Shown here: one piece after another, positions 13,929 through 15,891 of the stretch
How the letters are laid out: every line of letters begins with the position of its first letter
Numbering within the stretch: position 1 is the stretch's first letter
Assembly (NCBI GenBank): GCA_003156495.1
Contig: PMHC01000328.1
Location: 3,148 to 19,038 of the forward strand
Length of the DNA stretch: 15,891 nt
Reading direction: 5' to 3'
Source: Acidobacteriaceae bacterium
Lineage (GTDB): Bacteria > Acidobacteriota > Terriglobia > Terriglobales > Acidobacteriaceae
Notes under the pieces: model-generated
The model's input: only the letters and a program-made list of their open reading frames with translations
What the model was told of the DNA's origin: nothing
Databases searched by the model: none
Position numbers and translations under genes: made by a program

Positions 13929-15014
13929 GTGAAAAAGAATTTTATTGCTCTCGCGGGCGGTCTCTTGTTTCTTACATTGGCTTCTTCGGCTGGCGCGCAG
14001 CAGAGGCACCCGTGGTCGATCGAAATTCACGCCGGAGCCGGCGACATTTCACGCGCCACCAGCAACCCCCAAAGCGACACTGCGACTCGCGCCACGCTCA
14101 AGAAGGCCATCGAGACCGGAGCCAAGGTGCTCGATCGGGGCGGCAGTTCGGTTGATGCGGTCGAGGCGGCCATTCGCGTAATGGAAGGCGGTTCGCCGAG
14201 TTTCGACGCCGGAAAGTGGGCCGTTTTTAACGCCGAAGGAAAAGTTGAACTCGATGCCGCCATTATGGACGGCGCGACGCTGAAGGCCGGTTCGGTTGCC
14301 GCCGTCACGCGTTCGCCGCATCCGATCACGCTCGCTCGTGCCGTCATGGAGCGCACTCCGCACGTGTTGATCGTTGGCCCCGGCGCCGACAAGTTCCTGC
14401 ACCAGATCGGCGGCGAAGAGGTTGAGCCCAGTTACTTTTTCAACCAGGGGAAATGGAATGCGTTGGTCGAACAACTGAAGCGGGAAGGAAAGCCGATTCC
14501 GCCTCGTCCGGCTGGCGCGCCTCCCGCGCAGGATCAGGCCGACGATAAACGAATCAGCTCATCGACGATGCTTTGGATGCCCGGCCAGCGCCACTACGGC
14601 ACGGTGGGCGTGGTGGCGCTGGACCGCAAGGGAAATCTCGCCGCCGGTACCTCGACGGGTGGATCGCAGGGCAAAATGCCCGGCCGCGTGGGCGATTCGC
14701 CTATCATCGGCGCGGGTACTTATGCCTCCAATGAATCGTGCGCTGTTTCGGCCACCGGTGTTGGCGAATACTTTATGCGCCTGACGATCGCGCGCGAAAT
14801 TTGCAGTTTGGTGCAGTACAAGGGAATGCCCTTGCAGCAGGCGGCCGATACCGTTATCCACAAAGAATTGGAGCAGTTGCACGGCGAGGGCGGCGTGATT
14901 GCCATGACGCCCGACGGCAATTCGGTGTGGAGCTTCAATACGTCGGGCATGTTCCGTGCCCGCTTGAAGGAAGGCGGCCAGGTTACTGTCGCTATCTACA
15001 ACGACGAGCCGTAG
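13929..15014 (+). CDS. Exported isoaspartyl peptidase / type III (plant-type) L-asparaginase
   Basis: This 361-aa protein is an N-terminal-nucleophile hydrolase of the asparaginase-2 family, which cleaves isoaspartyl dipeptides and asparagine. The precursor cuts itself before a threonine to make alpha and beta chains. The expected site is Gly-Thr225 in HYGTVGVVALD, after a poor-complexity, Pro-rich linker (about 198-215) that is normally disordered and lost. Other signatures are IHAGAGD near the start, GGSSVDAVEAAIRVMEGG, VELDAAIMDGATLKAGSVA, the substrate-loop STGGSQGKMPGRVGDSPIIG, and ATGVGEYFMR. Residues 1-24 form a signal peptide (FIALAGGLLFLTLASSAGAQ), so the enzyme should act in the periplasm, unlike many cytoplasmic relatives. 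It starts with GTG after a strong Shine-Dalgarno site. It is converging with the M16 gene and appears to be a single-gene unit. Confidence 0.93.
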   Translation: MKKNFIALAGGLLFLTLASSAGAQQRHPWSIEIHAGAGDISRATSNPQSDTATRATLKKAIETGAKVLDRGGSSVDAVEAAIRVMEGGSPSFDAGKWAVFNAEGKVELDAAIMDGATLKAGSVAAVTRSPHPITLARAVMERTPHVLIVGPGADKFLHQIGGEEVEPSYFFNQGKWNALVEQLKREGKPIPPRPAGAPPAQDQADDKRISSSTMLWMPGQRHYGTVGVVALDRKGNLAAGTSTGGSQGKMPGRVGDSPIIGAGTYASNESCAVSATGVGEYFMRLTIAREICSLVQYKGMPLQQAADTVIHKELEQLHGEGGVIAMTPDGNSVWSFNTSGMFRARLKEGGQVTVAIYNDEP

Positions 15015-15093
15015 ACTTCCGCGCGAAATTGCGTTTTCCGTCGGATTGATAGCGGGGAGGATTTGCGGCGGGGGCAAAGAAAAGTTCCCGTGA

Positions 15094-15133
15094 AAAAAGA
15101 GAAAGCTCCTGCATGCAGGAGCTTTCTCTTTTT
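15094..15133. terminator. Perfect 40-nt palindrome, bidirectional terminator
   Basis: Every base of 15094-15113 pairs with 15114-15133 (20 bp per arm). The arms begin with A5 and end with T5, so a GC-containing hairpin (GCTCCTGC / GCAGGAGC core) followed by a U-run arises on either strand. It lies between the converging isoaspartyl peptidase and M16 peptidase genes and can end both transcripts. Confidence 0.93.
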
Positions 15134-15148
15134 AGAGTGTCGCGAAGT

Positions 15149-15891
15149 TTATTGATAGACGCCGACTTTTTTGAAGTCGCCGCCCTTAACGATGACGAGC
15201 TCCGACTCGTTCAGGTATTTACGGAATGCAGCATTAATCTGATCGAGTGTTAGTGCGGAGACAAGCGCCTCAAGTTTGGCTTGCCACTCCATGGTGCGAT
15301 CCCAACGCTGCAAGCTCTGCAACTGTCGGCCGATGTTGGCCTCATCGGCCCGACGAACAGCTTGCTCGTCCAGCCAGGTTCTTTTCGCTTTGTCCAGTTC
15401 ATCTTGAGTGAAGCCGTCTTTGATAACTTTGTTCAGTTCCTCTTTAAAGTCGGCTTCCACCTTGGGCGTGTTTTGCGGCGCGGCGATGGCGTAAGCCCCA
15501 AACGAGGCCGAATCGTCTTTGGTCGGTATGCTGACATAGCTTCCGGCGCTGTAGCTCAGACCGTCTTTGACGCGGATGCGCAGGAAGAGATGGGAATTTG
15601 TGGTGCCGCCGAAGATCATGTTGGCAATCGTCAGTGCGGCCCAATCCGGCGATTCGTCGTTCAATTGAAAAGCGGTGGAGGCCAAGATCAGCGAGTTTTG
15701 TTTGTCGGGGGTCTCGATTTTTTCGTTGGTCGGAGCGATCTTTGCGTAGGTGTCGGGTACGCGCTCATAGCGGGTCGCGCTCTTCCAGTCGGCGTTCGAC
15801 AGCGTCTTGCCCTTGCGCTTGCGGTCGAAGCGCGCCAGGTCCTCGGCCGTCGGCGTTTCGATGCCGCTCTCCTGCGCCATCCGCCTCAGCA
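15149..15891 (-). CDS. M16 (insulinase-like) zinc peptidase, C-terminal part (partial gene)
   Basis: The frame stays open to the right edge of the window (codons Leu-Arg-Arg precede the Met at 15880), so this is the 3' end of a longer minus-strand gene. The visible 240 or so residues carry the typical C-terminal M16 half: QNSLILASTAFQLND, then WAALTIANMIFGGTTNSHLF, LRIRVKDGLSYSAGSYVS, FTQDELDKAKRTWLDE and a final ALTLDQINAAFRKYLNESEL. In M16B proteins these form the non-catalytic half that closes over the substrate. The HxxEH zinc motif would be in the missing N-terminal part, so activity cannot be judged. It may be a single long pitrilysin-type protein or one of a pair of M16B subunits. Its transcript would end at the palindrome just downstream. 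Confidence 0.9.
   Translation of the reverse strand, partial: LRRMAQESGIETPTAEDLARFDRKRKGKTLSNADWKSATRYERVPDTYAKIAPTNEKIETPDKQNSLILASTAFQLNDESPDWAALTIANMIFGGTTNSHLFLRIRVKDGLSYSAGSYVSIPTKDDSASFGAYAIAAPQNTPKVEADFKEELNKVIKDGFTQDELDKAKRTWLDEQAVRRADEANIGRQLQSLQRWDRTMEWQAKLEALVSALTLDQINAAFRKYLNESELVIVKGGDFKKVGVYQ

Noticed and set aside
1..15891. CRISPR arrays, tRNA or rRNA genes, toxin-antitoxin or phage-defence genes
   Set aside because: No regularly spaced repeats, no cloverleaf or rRNA sequence and no such protein families were recognised in reading the window.

Overview
The window looks like a chromosomal segment of a GC-rich Gram-negative soil-type bacterium, most plausibly an Acidobacteriota (Terriglobia-like) genome. 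The basis is inference from gene content: a roughly 1200-residue Oar-like TonB-dependent receptor with an N-terminal carboxypeptidase-regulatory-like domain, exported GH3 and GH20 glycosidases, a class II ribonucleotide reductase, an exported isoaspartyl peptidase/asparaginase and an M16 peptidase. No species can be named from the sequence alone.

Layout. 1-1406: 3' end of a B12-dependent ribonucleotide reductase (nrdJ), closed by a strong intrinsic terminator (1440-1476). 1590-2102: a RidA-like protein that lacks the family's catalytic arginine. 2162-7015: a compositionally different block that starts and ends with two copies of a short hairpin-bearing sequence. It holds an AT-rich DeoR-family regulator (2218-3003) and a large TonB-dependent receptor (3222-6899) with its own promoter and a 25-bp imperfect palindrome lying between and over its -35/-10 region. 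7015-7298: the C-terminal third of a second, GC-richer DeoR regulator, missing its first 167 residues and carrying a one-base frameshift. 7363-10068: exported GH3 beta-xylosidase-like enzyme with a PA14 insertion. 10184-12298: exported GH20 beta-hexosaminidase-like enzyme preceded by a LacI-type palindrome and followed by a strong terminator. 12530-13681: membrane acyltransferase-3 protein. 13929-15014: exported isoaspartyl peptidase/asparaginase. 15149-15891 (minus strand): C-terminal part of an M16 zinc peptidase, running off the window. The last two genes converge on a perfect 40-nt palindrome that is a bidirectional terminator.

How it may work together (inference). The DeoR regulator, the TonB receptor and the two exported glycosidases resemble a glycan scavenging locus: the receptor would import an oligosaccharide across the outer membrane, GH3 and GH20 would trim it in the periplasm or at the surface, and the DeoR protein would sense a phosphorylated sugar and act at the palindrome in the receptor promoter. 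The wrecked second DeoR copy and its twin leader hairpin indicate that the regulator/receptor block was inserted or reshuffled next to an older DeoR-GH3 arrangement. The flanking genes (nrdJ, rid-like, acyltransferase, isoaspartyl peptidase, M16) appear to be ordinary chromosomal genes not obviously tied to the sugar locus.
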